Shown here: positions 8,555 to 16,963 of the stretch, piece by piece
Layout: each line of letters begins with the position of its first letter
How positions within the stretch are numbered: position 1 is the first letter of the stretch
DNA from: Pleionea litopenaei
GTDB taxonomy: Bacteria > Pseudomonadota > Gammaproteobacteria > Enterobacterales > Kangiellaceae
Length of the DNA: 64,000 bases
Assembly: GCF_031198435.1 (NCBI RefSeq)
Contig: NZ_CP133548.1
Location: 4,126,001 to 4,190,000 of the forward strand
Reading direction: 5' to 3'
Program-made: the position numbers and the translations under genes
Notes under the pieces: model-generated
The model's input: only the letters and a program-made list of their open reading frames with translations
What the model was told of the DNA's origin: nothing
The model's database searches: none

Positions 8555-10987
8555 ATGAGCCAATTGCCACTAAGTGTTGAAAATTTAACCACTGCCATCA
8601 ATGCCTCAGAGCTTCCGTTTAAGTCATTAGCCGATCTCGAAGCAAACGTTGAGTTTCTTGGGCAAAGTCGAGCAAAACATGCGCTTGCCTTCGGTTTAGA
8701 AGCCAAACGTCGCGGGTATAACCTATTTGTTATGGGCGACAGTGGCACTGGGCGTATCTCGATGGTGATGAGACACATCGAAGCCAAGGCTCAATTACAA
8801 AAAGCTCAACCTGATTGGATTTACGTTAACAATTTTGATGAAAGTCGAGAACCCTGGGTTATGCAGTTACCCACCAGTTTCGGAAAAAAATTGGTGAGTG
8901 ATTGTCAAAAAATGGTTGGACGTTTATTGGTGACCATTCCAGCGGCATTCGAAAATCCGAGTTACCAACGGAAAAAACAAGCCATTGATAAGCGTTTTAA
9001 TTCGCGATTTGAGTCGGCCATTGAGCAGGTTGAAAAAGAAGCCAATCAACAAGGTTTTGCGTTATATCAAGACGCATCCAATATTTCATTTTCGCCGATT
9101 ATTGATGGGAAGCCAATTGACGATATTACTTTTACTAACTTGCCTCCTGAACAACGCGATGCGATCAATCAAGCGATCGATTTGCTCGAAGATAAATTAA
9201 CCGAAGCCTTGTTAGAAATGCCGCAGTGGAAGCGCGAGAGTTACGAAGCAATGCAAGAGCTGAACTCCGCTACCATTCACTCAGCCAGCGCACCAGTCGT
9301 ATCGGAGTTGCAAGAAAAGTACCGAGGTATCACCGGAACCCAAATTTACTTCAAAGAACTCTTAGGGCATTTAGTTAAAATAATTTTAGAGAATTTTAAC
9401 TTGATTGAGTCACCTGAATTAAAAAATGATCAAGGCCTTAGAGAATTACTGCAACAGACTTTTGTCCCCAATCTTTTGGTCAGCAATAATCCAGCGCTTG
9501 GCGCACCGGTTGTTTACGAAGCGCATCCAACCTTCAGCAATTTATTTGGACGTGTTGAATATTGGAATGAAGGTGGAGCGATTACGACGAGCTATCAGTA
9601 TATACGTTCGGGAGCGTTGCACCGAGCGAACGGTGGCTACTTAGTGTTAGAAGCAGAAAAAATATTTGAAGACCCTTATATCTGGGGGCAATTAAAACAG
9701 GCATTGTTGACTCAAGAATTGAAATTTGATCCGCCAATGATGGAGGGGCAAACGGCAGTGACCATTGGTCTTAGCCCGCATGGTGTTCCATTAGATATTA
9801 AAATAATTTTGGTTGGTAGTCGTCAGTATTATTATTTACTGCAAGACAATGATCCTGAGTTTAGCGAACTGTTTCGAGTGCTGGTCGATTTTGATGAACA
9901 TCTCGATAAGTCAACAGAAAGTCTGTTGCATATGGCGCAGCTAGTTAAAACTCACAGTGAATCAGAAGGATTTGCCGAGGTTACTTTAAAAGGGTTTATA
10001 GAACTGGTTAAATTTAGTTGCCGACTCAGTGGTCACCAACATCAACTCAGTACCCGCTTCGGCGAAGTATTTGAATTGTTGGGCGAAGCTGATGTTTTGA
10101 GGTTTGAACAAGATGACCCAAAAATAACCGAACAGCATGTTCTAGAAGCGTTAAGACAAAGAGAGTTTCGGCATTCTCGAATTAGAAGCGAAATGTTGCA
10201 AGAGGTGCTTGAAGGACAAATTATTATTCACACCAGTGGAAACGTGGTGGGCAGTATTAATGGTCTCACCGTTTGGGAAATTGGCTCAACGGATTTTGGT
10301 ACGCCTGCGCGAATCACTGCAACGGTTTTTCCCGGAAATAAAGGCATTGTCGATATTGAACGAGAGAGTGACCTTGGCCTTTCTATTCACTCGAAAGGCG
10401 TGTTAATTTTATCGGGCTATCTTGCAAATCGATACGCTCGAGAGTTCACTTTGACTTTGTCTGCAAATATTGTGATGGAGCAAAGTTACGGATTAATTGA
10501 TGGCGACAGTGCCTCACTGGCTGAACTTTGTGCTTTGATTTCAGCGATTACTGAGCACCCCATTCAACAGTCCTTGGCGGTTACTGGTTCGATTAATCAG
10601 TTTGGTGAAGTGCAGGCAATCGGCGGTGTGAATGAGAAGATTGAGGGCTTTTTCGAATTGTGCCGCGCTCGTGGTTTAAACGGTCACCAAGGCGTTGTTG
10701 TTCCCAAGGCAAATCAAAAACATTTAATGCTCAAGCAGGAAGTCTTAAATGCCGTCGAGCAAGGCATGTTTGCAATTTATACGGTAGAGACCGTTGATGA
10801 TGCATTGGCCATTTTACTCAGTCTTGCAGAAAGCGAAATGCCGGAGTTGCATAAAAAGATCACTGAAAAGCTAAAACAATTACATGATATCTGTGAAGAT
10901 GTCGAAGAAGAAGACGATGGCGAAGAACAAGCAGTCCCTGCAACGGCGGATGAGACAAAGTCAGAGCTTCCTACTAAGAAGCCCTAA
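8555..10987 (+). CDS. Lon-like ATP-dependent protease (YcbZ/COG1067 family)
   Basis: An 810-residue AAA+ protease with a C-terminal Lon-type peptidase. The P-loop reads GDSGTGRISM (about 66-75), with Arg where most ATPases have Lys; I recall this as usual in this family rather than a defect. The peptidase dyad is Ser652 in DGDSAS and Lys695 in GGVNEK, a spacing of 43 residues as in E. coli Lon. ITATVFPGNKGIVDIERESDLG before the peptidase core is typical. The last 40 residues are strongly acidic (DVEEEDDGEEQ). It acts in cytoplasmic protein turnover; its substrates are unknown. No close operon partner is seen. Confidence 0.93.
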   Translation: MSQLPLSVENLTTAINASELPFKSLADLEANVEFLGQSRAKHALAFGLEAKRRGYNLFVMGDSGTGRISMVMRHIEAKAQLQKAQPDWIYVNNFDESREPWVMQLPTSFGKKLVSDCQKMVGRLLVTIPAAFENPSYQRKKQAIDKRFNSRFESAIEQVEKEANQQGFALYQDASNISFSPIIDGKPIDDITFTNLPPEQRDAINQAIDLLEDKLTEALLEMPQWKRESYEAMQELNSATIHSASAPVVSELQEKYRGITGTQIYFKELLGHLVKIILENFNLIESPELKNDQGLRELLQQTFVPNLLVSNNPALGAPVVYEAHPTFSNLFGRVEYWNEGGAITTSYQYIRSGALHRANGGYLVLEAEKIFEDPYIWGQLKQALLTQELKFDPPMMEGQTAVTIGLSPHGVPLDIKIILVGSRQYYYLLQDNDPEFSELFRVLVDFDEHLDKSTESLLHMAQLVKTHSESEGFAEVTLKGFIELVKFSCRLSGHQHQLSTRFGEVFELLGEADVLRFEQDDPKITEQHVLEALRQREFRHSRIRSEMLQEVLEGQIIIHTSGNVVGSINGLTVWEIGSTDFGTPARITATVFPGNKGIVDIERESDLGLSIHSKGVLILSGYLANRYAREFTLTLSANIVMEQSYGLIDGDSASLAELCALISAITEHPIQQSLAVTGSINQFGEVQAIGGVNEKIEGFFELCRARGLNGHQGVVVPKANQKHLMLKQEVLNAVEQGMFAIYTVETVDDALAILLSLAESEMPELHKKITEKLKQLHDICEDVEEEDDGEEQAVPATADETKSELPTKKP

Positions 10988-11123
10988 GCTGGTCGATACG
11001 TTTCTAGAACCTACTATCTTCATGTTTCCTGGAGCTGAACGCGATTTGTAACAAGACTTTGTGTTTTGTAAATATGTTACTCAGCTCACACCTAATTTCT
11101 TAACTGTTGTTATAATCCCTGCA

Positions 11124-11181
11124 GATTGATGGTCGCGCTGATTGATGGTCGCGCTGATTGATGGTCGCGCTGATTGATGGT
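11124..11181. repeat. Tandem repeat, 3.6 copies of 16 bp
   Basis: The unit GATTGATGGTCGCGCT occurs exactly at 11124-11139, 11140-11155 and 11156-11171, followed by a 10-bp partial copy (11172-11181). It lies in the 291-bp gap between the Lon-like protease and the outer-membrane protein gene, about 100 bp before the latter. Nothing else was recognised in this gap apart from the SD of the next gene. Confidence 0.96.
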
Positions 11182-11278
11182 GATATGGACTCTAAGTCGT
11201 TATCATCTATTTCTGAATAATTTAAGCGAGTAAATATTTTTAGTCTGCAAGAAAAAGTAATATTTTTAAGGAGTTTAT

Positions 11279-12094
11279 GTGAAAAGTTTTTCAAAGATTA
11301 ACCGAGCAATGAAAGCAACCTTGACGCTGCCTTTATTTTTGGCTACTTCGGCGGTCATGGCTGAGGACTATGTGTCTTTTAGCGATGCTGAATTCGTTGA
11401 TTTTACTGAGTCAGATGCAGAGTTCTTTACTCTGGGGTCTCGTTACTACTTTGACAATAAAACGACCAAAGGTCCGCTCAAAGAATTTGATTACTTAAAT
11501 ACCGTGAGCACCGTGTATGGTTTTGTAGGTCAAGTCAATCAGCCGGGGCCAAATAGCGATGTTTATGGGTTGGGTGGTGATTGGTTTATTGGTCGCTTTT
11601 TAGTCGGTGCCGAGCATATTGATAATGATGCTTTTGACTCGTCACAAGTACGGCTTGGTTATTTATTTGCACCAAACTTTCTCGCAAAGATTACCTTACT
11701 CGACTCCGATGCCGCCGCTGACTTTTTGTTAACGGCAACCTATGATCATGACTTGGGAAACAACAAGTACATTGGCTTTACCGCTGAAGTTGACGATGAA
11801 ATGGATAATTTAACTTTATCGTCTAAATATTTCACGCCCCTAACCAATGGTGAATATTTAACAGTGACGGGAACCATCTATTCTAGTGATCTCGTTGATG
11901 ACAGCTGGGAACTGAGTTCTGAGTACTTTTTTAACAAGTTTTCGTCAGTGGGTGCGACCATTGGAGATGAAGAAATCAGTATTATGGGTTCTCATTTCTT
12001 CAATAATAATATTTCTCTAAGGGCAGAATACACCGATTACGACAATGATTTGTTAGGTGAATCAATTTCAGTAAGTGGTGTTTATCAGTTTTAG
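11279..12094 (+). CDS. Putative outer-membrane beta-barrel protein (porin-like)
   Basis: A 271-residue exported protein. The start is GTG 11279, with AAGGAG at 11268-11273. An internal ATG (11309) would give a shorter but still plausible signal peptide. The signal region ends near SAVMA-EDY. The mature part alternates short beta-strands with aromatic residues (YYFDNKT, YLFAPNFLAKI, YFTPLTNGEYLTVTGTIY) and ends VYQF, a typical C-terminal outer-membrane signature with Phe last. Acidic loops dominate, as in marine porin-like proteins. The specific family is not recognised, and any transport role is inferred. Confidence 0.75.
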   Translation: MKSFSKINRAMKATLTLPLFLATSAVMAEDYVSFSDAEFVDFTESDAEFFTLGSRYYFDNKTTKGPLKEFDYLNTVSTVYGFVGQVNQPGPNSDVYGLGGDWFIGRFLVGAEHIDNDAFDSSQVRLGYLFAPNFLAKITLLDSDAAADFLLTATYDHDLGNNKYIGFTAEVDDEMDNLTLSSKYFTPLTNGEYLTVTGTIYSSDLVDDSWELSSEYFFNKFSSVGATIGDEEISIMGSHFFNNNISLRAEYTDYDNDLLGESISVSGVYQF

Positions 12095-12150
12095 ATGAGC
12101 GGTGTTCTCTGAGCACGCACGTTTAAAATAAATAAACCATTTGTATAAGA

Positions 12151-12177
12151 AAGGTCTCAATCAATGAGGCCTTTTTT
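12151..12177 (+). terminator. Rho-independent terminator of the outer-membrane protein gene
   Basis: AAGGTCTCA (12151-12159) pairs with TGAGGCCTT (12165-12173), nine bp with one G-U pair and a five-nt loop, running straight into TTTTTT (12172-12177). It lies 57 bp after the stop of the porin-like gene. Confidence 0.93.
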
Positions 12178-12247
12178 CGTTTAAGTTACTGAGAAACTAA
12201 GGTAGAGTAAAATACACGGTAGCGCGAAATAAAAAAGGATATCAGCA

Positions 12248-12769
12248 ATGAATTCGATTGTTTTAGGCGGTGGGTGTTTTTGGTGTTTAGAAGCTGTTTT
12301 TCAACGGGTAAAAGGCGTCTCTTTGGTAAAGTCGGGTTATGCTGGTGGGCATACCGAAAACCCAGAGTATCGTGAGGTCTGTGCAGAATCTACCGGACAT
12401 GCTGAGGTTGTTAAAGTCGAGTATAACGAGTCTGTTATTTCGTTAAAGGAGTTGCTAAACATTTTCTTTATTGTTCATGACCCAACTACACTGAATCGTC
12501 AAGGGAATGATCGAGGTACCCAATATCGCTCAATTATATTACCTACAAGCGATGACGAGTTAGCTGTGATTGAGAGTGCGATCGAAGACGCGCAAGCGCA
12601 CTATGCCGATAAAGTTGTTACTCAAGTTAAAAAGCTTCAAACCTTCTGGCCAGCTGAAACCTATCATGACAATTATTACAATCAAAATCAGCAACAACCC
12701 TACTGCCAATTAGTGGTTGGCGAAAAAGTTGCGAAACTGCATAAATATTTTGCTGACTACACGGATTAG
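12248..12769 (+). CDS. msrA: Peptide-methionine (S)-S-oxide reductase MsrA
   Basis: A 173-residue enzyme that reduces methionine-S-sulfoxide in proteins and free form, repairing oxidative damage. The catalytic motif GGGCFWCLEAVF places the nucleophilic Cys at residue 10. The family stretches VKSGYAGGHTENPEYREVC, HDPTTLNRQGNDRGTQYRS and FWPAETYHDNYY are all present. A C-terminal Cys in QQPYCQLVV is available as resolving residue. SD AAGGA precedes ATG 12248. It appears monocistronic, with the preceding terminator isolating it from the porin-like gene. Confidence 0.96.
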   Translation: MNSIVLGGGCFWCLEAVFQRVKGVSLVKSGYAGGHTENPEYREVCAESTGHAEVVKVEYNESVISLKELLNIFFIVHDPTTLNRQGNDRGTQYRSIILPTSDDELAVIESAIEDAQAHYADKVVTQVKKLQTFWPAETYHDNYYNQNQQQPYCQLVVGEKVAKLHKYFADYTD

Positions 12770-12864
12770 TTTTAAGCATTTCAAGAAACGCTTTAGCTAA
12801 CGCCGTTTTATCGAATGTCGCTATGTCAGAAACAGGCTCGGGAGAGCCTATTCGGACGACTAAA

Positions 12865-13845
12865 TTATTGTGCGGTAGACAGTTCTTTCACAGTTTTTAT
12901 TACACGATCATTAAATTGCTGCTTTAAATAGCTTTCTTCTAAAGAAGTATGCCATAACCCTTTTGACTGGCCTGAGTTCTTGGCTATTTCACCAATTCTC
13001 CCTGGGTTAAATTTAAATAATGCCGAGCTTTTATAAGAAGCAATCGGATCCATGAGTGCTTCTTCAGGAGTAATGATGGTCCAACCTTCGGCGCGCAATT
13101 GGTCGATTAAATCGCCGAGAAATAAAGCGGTGATATCCATTTCGTGCAACAGAAGAATGTGTTTCGGCGATCGTTGCAAGTGCTGTATCGCCATTTCATC
13201 GTAATAACGAATACCTTGCATCATAATATCAACGTACAAATCGCGAAGTGCTTGCATATCGATAGTCGCATGGTTTTTAACGGCATGCTGGAATAGACTT
13301 TCTAAATACCAATCATAGTTATTCTGAGTGATATAAGCGTTGCTGTACGCCATATCTTTTAGCAATTTGCGCATACCATCTCGTTTTTCTAGAGTATTCC
13401 CTTCGCGAAGAAAAGGAAATCGAAACCAAGGTCGAAAGTTAGGGTAGTTTTTTAATTGTTCATGAGCGGTAAGAAAGTCACTTTGATACTGTGCAAGGGA
13501 TAATTGATTAAAATCAGGATGAGTATGGGTATGATTGGCGATGATGTGACCGGCATTAGCATAGCGCATTAAGCGCTCTGAGCCTTCTTGATCTAAGCGA
13601 CTTGTGACTGCGAAAAAAGCGACCTGCGGAACGTTTTTTTGCTGAAGCATTGAAATCAGTTTTTCTGAGCGGGTTTTACCATCAAAGTAGCCGTTGGCCG
13701 ATCGAGGTGCGTCATCCAGTGTTAGAGCAATAGACTTGCCATTTTTTTGTTCAGTATGTTGCTTAGCAAATTGCTCGGTATAACCACTAGCGGATAGAAA
13801 CAGTAAGAGAAAAATGGCGAGAAGTGTTGAAACTGTTTTTTTCAT
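12865..13845 (-). CDS. Secreted polysaccharide deacetylase family protein
   Basis: A 326-residue exported protein with the NodB fold. From the preferred start (ATG at 13845) it opens MKKTVSTLLAIFLLLFLSA, a good signal peptide; an in-frame ATG at 13869 adds eight residues. NodB motif 1 is LTLDDAPR and motif 2 is NHTHTHPD, giving the Asp and the two metal-binding His. FRFPFLREG resembles motif 3. A conserved LLLHEMD occurs towards the end. Such enzymes remove acetyl groups from chitin, peptidoglycan or poly-GlcNAc; which one cannot be told here. It is divergent from the NIF-like phosphatase gene. Confidence 0.85.
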   Translation of the reverse strand: MKKTVSTLLAIFLLLFLSASGYTEQFAKQHTEQKNGKSIALTLDDAPRSANGYFDGKTRSEKLISMLQQKNVPQVAFFAVTSRLDQEGSERLMRYANAGHIIANHTHTHPDFNQLSLAQYQSDFLTAHEQLKNYPNFRPWFRFPFLREGNTLEKRDGMRKLLKDMAYSNAYITQNNYDWYLESLFQHAVKNHATIDMQALRDLYVDIMMQGIRYYDEMAIQHLQRSPKHILLLHEMDITALFLGDLIDQLRAEGWTIITPEEALMDPIASYKSSALFKFNPGRIGEIAKNSGQSKGLWHTSLEESYLKQQFNDRVIKTVKELSTAQ

Positions 13846-13950
13846 CGTTGATTGATACTCAAATGTCATTCATTGTATGTTGGTCAGTAGGACTCTACCT
13901 TAGAGTGATTTTTCTCATCAAACAAGTACAGAGAGCATCTTTATAAAGTG

Positions 13951-14520
13951 ATGGATAGTCAGAAATTAATCATACTTGATTTGGATGAAACATTAATTTA
14001 CGCAACAGAAGAGAATCTTAAGTACGATGATGGATTCAAAGTTGGCAACTATTATGTTCATCCGAGACCTCACTTAGAGTCATTTTTAAGGTTTTGTTTC
14101 GCTCACTTTAACGTTGGGGTATGGACTTCTTCTGGAGAAACTTACGCACAATTAGTCGTTGAGGCAATTTTTAAGCCCGAGCAGTCCCTCGATTTCGTTT
14201 GGTCAAGAAGGCGCTGTGTTAGGCGGTTTGATGCTATTCGATATGAAGAGTACTTTATTAAAGACCTGAATAAATTGAAAAAGTATGGGTATCAACTCAA
14301 GGATATGATTATGATTGACGATACGCCAAGAAAGCTTGAGCGACATTATGGTAACCTAGTTAGAGTGTCGGCGTTTGAAGGCAACACTCTCGACGACGAG
14401 TTAAAACTGCTATCCGACTATCTAGCGACCATTTCTAACGTTGATGATATACGTCCGCTAGAAAAAAGAGGTTGGCGTCATAGGGTTGAAAGAAATTCTA
14501 TTAAAAACGAACCTAATTAA
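13951..14520 (+). CDS. HAD-superfamily NIF/FCP1-like phosphatase
   Basis: A 189-residue protein matching the NIF (FCP1 homology, CTD-phosphatase-like) branch of HAD hydrolases. The catalytic motif is LDLDETLIYA (DxDxT), motif II is VGVWTSSGE, and the distal acidic motif is MIMIDDTPRKL. A GTG three bases upstream also fits the frame; ATG 13951 is preferred. This fold dephosphorylates Ser/Thr in eukaryotes, while bacterial members are poorly characterised, so the substrate is unknown. It is short, with no extra domains or export signal, and is divergent from the deacetylase gene. Confidence 0.8.
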   Translation: MDSQKLIILDLDETLIYATEENLKYDDGFKVGNYYVHPRPHLESFLRFCFAHFNVGVWTSSGETYAQLVVEAIFKPEQSLDFVWSRRRCVRRFDAIRYEEYFIKDLNKLKKYGYQLKDMIMIDDTPRKLERHYGNLVRVSAFEGNTLDDELKLLSDYLATISNVDDIRPLEKRGWRHRVERNSIKNEPN

Positions 14521-14566
14521 AAGAGCGTCTTTTCATCAGATATCGGCATGATAAAGCTCAGCGCTC

Positions 14567-14935
14567 TCAGTCGACACTGTCTGCAATTCCGATCATTAGA
14601 GCGAGTATCAGAAAGGGTAATAAAATGATCCCACCAACAACCGCCAGGGTAGTTTTACCACCGTCGACAGATTCTATCTCAATTTTTTCGACATCGGCTA
14701 ACAGGGTCGTGACGGCTTGCAAGGGAGCATTGGTCAAGGAGCCGACAATTTTGGTTTCGTCGATAGAGACCACTTGCATATCAATTATTCGTCCCCCGCG
14801 CTCATAAACGACAATCCGATCTTTAAATTCCACTTCATGATGCGGAGCTGAGTTTGAAACCGTCTGCATACTGGTGCAACCAATTAAACAAAATATGGCC
14901 CACCAAATGGTGACGAATTTGAGTGTTGATTTCAT
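14567..14935 (-). CDS. Small lipoprotein with C-terminal membrane segment
   Basis: A 122-residue predicted lipoprotein. The N-terminal hydrophobic stretch ends in the lipobox LIGC, with Cys at 20. A middle region (about 35-92) has alternating charged and hydrophobic residues, including a stretch on modulating a response (VVSIDETKIVGSLTNAP). A Gly/Leu/Ile-rich helix follows (about 96-116). It is not recognised beyond this. It converges on the phosphatase gene, whose stop is 47 bp away. Confidence 0.7.
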   Translation of the reverse strand: MKSTLKFVTIWWAIFCLIGCTSMQTVSNSAPHHEVEFKDRIVVYERGGRIIDMQVVSIDETKIVGSLTNAPLQAVTTLLADVEKIEIESVDGGKTTLAVVGGIILLPFLILALMIGIADSVD

Positions 14936-15111
14936 AGGCAGCTCTTTGTGGTGAATAACTCCTTAAGAGATTATGGACCAGCTGAGTGAAAATTGCACAT
15001 TAAAGACTGACGGTAATCATTGTAAACTGCAAAGAAATCGTCACTGTCTAAACCTATCGGTTGAACGTCTTCGTTGATACGCTTGAGAATTTTTAATCAA
15101 GGAAATGATTT

Positions 15112-16155
15112 ATGAAAAATATCTACGCGATTCCGCTTTATTTGATCGTACTAATGAGTTGTTGTACCGCCGTGTTTTCCGCGCAAAATTCATCGGTAGA
15201 GGAGGATAGACTTGCCTCTCAAATTCGCAATCCATCCAGTTGTTTTGATGGGATCTTTACTGATCTTCCAACCTATATAAAGCATATGAAAACCTTGCCT
15301 AGCGTCGGAGACGATCCAACAAAATTAGCGCAAGCAGAGAAACGATATCACTATTGGCGTGATAATTTTGAATGCCAATGGTTTGACTATGTTGTTGATA
15401 ACATTTTAGTAAAAGGGTTTTACATTGTACCCCTGAAGGTTGAGCAAACGTCGCTGCCCGTCGTGGTTTTCAATCACGGTGGCAATGCGGATATTGGCGC
15501 AGTGAAGAGCCGTTACTTGTTTGGTAAGTTGTTTCCGTTAGCCGCAAAAGGTTACGTCGTTGTCGGGAGCCAGTACCGCGGCAATGGCAATCGTGATAAT
15601 CCTCATCCTAATCCGTTGCTTGATGAATTTGGCGGTCGTGATGTTCGAGATGTTTCAGCTTTGCTCGACCTACTGCCAGACGTGCCCATGGCTGACTCGA
15701 CTAAGGTAGCCCTTTGGGGCATCAGTCGTGGTGGAATGATGGCGTACTTGGTCGCTAAGAGTGACGCTCGTTTTAAAGCGGTGGTCGCGCAAAGCGCCCC
15801 GGTTGACCTGATCGCAGCTCGGCAAAGAGGAGGGTTTATTCTTAATGTCTTTGATAAGTGGATTCCAGGGTATCGCGAGTTTCCCAAGAAGGTCTTACGT
15901 GAGCGTTCGGTGATTTATTGGGCACAACAATTGACCCAGCCTCTATTCATCATTCACGGTAATCAAGATCCTCGTATTCCAGCCTCCGACATTGACCGGT
16001 TCGCTGCCAAGCTCGCCGAGCAAAATCACGATGTGGTGCAGCTACGTTTCCCCGACGGTAAACACAATCTCGGCCCTTATGAGACGCAGATTATTAATCA
16101 AATGGACGTTTGGCTTCAGCAAAACTTTCGCCAAGGAAAGCAAGCCGCTAATTGA
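15112..16155 (+). CDS. Exported alpha/beta hydrolase (prolyl-oligopeptidase-like)
   Basis: A 347-residue hydrolase with an N-terminal signal peptide (MKNIYAIPLYLIVLMSCCTAVFSA). The oxyanion region is VVFNHGGNADIG, the nucleophile elbow is GISRGGM, the acid lies in IIHGNQDPRIP and the catalytic His in DGKHNLGP. All triad elements are therefore visible. The fold is that of S9-like peptidases and esterases; substrate unknown. It lies upstream of the gntR-acnD-prpF locus in the same orientation, but an operator-rich gap separates them, so functional linkage is uncertain. Confidence 0.85.
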   Translation: MKNIYAIPLYLIVLMSCCTAVFSAQNSSVEEDRLASQIRNPSSCFDGIFTDLPTYIKHMKTLPSVGDDPTKLAQAEKRYHYWRDNFECQWFDYVVDNILVKGFYIVPLKVEQTSLPVVVFNHGGNADIGAVKSRYLFGKLFPLAAKGYVVVGSQYRGNGNRDNPHPNPLLDEFGGRDVRDVSALLDLLPDVPMADSTKVALWGISRGGMMAYLVAKSDARFKAVVAQSAPVDLIAARQRGGFILNVFDKWIPGYREFPKKVLRERSVIYWAQQLTQPLFIIHGNQDPRIPASDIDRFAAKLAEQNHDVVQLRFPDGKHNLGPYETQIINQMDVWLQQNFRQGKQAAN

Positions 16156-16197
16156 AAAGGGTAGAAAAAAGAGTCAGTTAGCATCACCAATGTTGGT

Positions 16198-16209
16198 ATT
16201 GTCGACAAT
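16198..16209. promoter_or_regulatory. GntR operator, copy 1
   Basis: The perfect 12-bp palindrome ATTGTCGACAAT lies 76 bp before the TTG start of the GntR regulator. An identical copy is found 53 bp downstream. It is the likely autoregulatory site of that regulator. Confidence 0.78.
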
Positions 16210-16250
16210 TTTGCGGCAATTTATTGAAAATTAACCGTAACTTGCCTAGT

Positions 16251-16262
16251 ATTGTCGACAAT
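16251..16262. promoter_or_regulatory. GntR operator, copy 2
   Basis: A second perfect ATTGTCGACAAT lies 23 bp before the regulator's start codon, 53 bp (about five helical turns) from the first. Two identical palindromes on the same DNA face suggest cooperative dimer binding. Confidence 0.78.
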
Positions 16263-16284
16263 ATTCGGTGGTTAGGAAGAAAAC

Positions 16285-16944
16285 TTGTCTCCAGAAGCAG
16301 AACAAGCGGTTACCTCGTCGGACAAAACCTTTCAACAATTACGTTCTGACATTGTCGAGGGTGGCATTGTTGCGGGAAGTAAATTGAATGAGGCTGATTT
16401 GGCTTCGCGCTATTCAGTCAGTCGAGCGGTGATCCGAGAAGCCATTAATCGACTAGAGACGTGTCATTTGGTTGAGCGAAAGCCCAACGTTGGAGCAAAA
16501 GTTGTCGAGCTATCGGCACAGGGTCTCAAAGAGTTGTATCAGGTGCGTCAGGCACTTGAGGGTATGGCGGCTCGTCAAGCAGCGGAACACATGAGTGAAG
16601 GTGAAATTCATGAACTGCAAGCTTTGTTAAACAGCCACTTCAATACCGTGAAAACCGGAGAAACCTATTACCAAGAAGCCGGCGATCTCGATTTTCATTA
16701 CCGCATCATATTAGGCAGTAACAATAAGCAATTGATCAGCTTGCTTATCAATGGTCTCTATCATCTTATTCGCATGTATCGAGTGCAGCTAGGTATGGCA
16801 GGACCAAGAGTGACCACTGCATTTGATGAACATCGACATATTGTTCAAGCAATTGCTAATCGAGACGCTGAACTGGCTGAAATTCTAATGCGGCGGCATA
16901 TTCAATACACCGAAAAAAACTTGGCATCAAAATTAAATTCATGA
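16285..16944 (+). CDS. GntR-family (FadR/FCD subgroup) regulator, likely of propionate catabolism
   Basis: A 219-residue DNA-binding regulator. The winged helix occupies about 10-75 (LRSDIVEGGIVAGSKLNEADLASRYSVSRAVIREAINRLE) and the all-helical FCD effector domain about 85-215. It has the metal-site pattern with HRIILGSNN and EHRHIVQAIANRDAELAEILMRRHI. The start is TTG at 16285, backed by AGGAAG at 16274-16279. It is followed 19 bp later by acnD. GntR regulators adjoining methylcitrate genes are known in other gammaproteobacteria, so it probably represses acnD-prpF until a propionate-derived metabolite appears. Confidence 0.88.
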   Translation: MSPEAEQAVTSSDKTFQQLRSDIVEGGIVAGSKLNEADLASRYSVSRAVIREAINRLETCHLVERKPNVGAKVVELSAQGLKELYQVRQALEGMAARQAAEHMSEGEIHELQALLNSHFNTVKTGETYYQEAGDLDFHYRIILGSNNKQLISLLINGLYHLIRMYRVQLGMAGPRVTTAFDEHRHIVQAIANRDAELAEILMRRHIQYTEKNLASKLNS

Positions 16945-16963
16945 ACTTAAACGAAGGCAAATT

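Noticed and set aside
8620-8790. Loss of ATPase activity in the Lon-like protease because of Arg in the P-loop
   Set aside because: I recall GTGR as common in this family, and the remaining motifs and Ser-Lys dyad are intact, so no defect is claimed.
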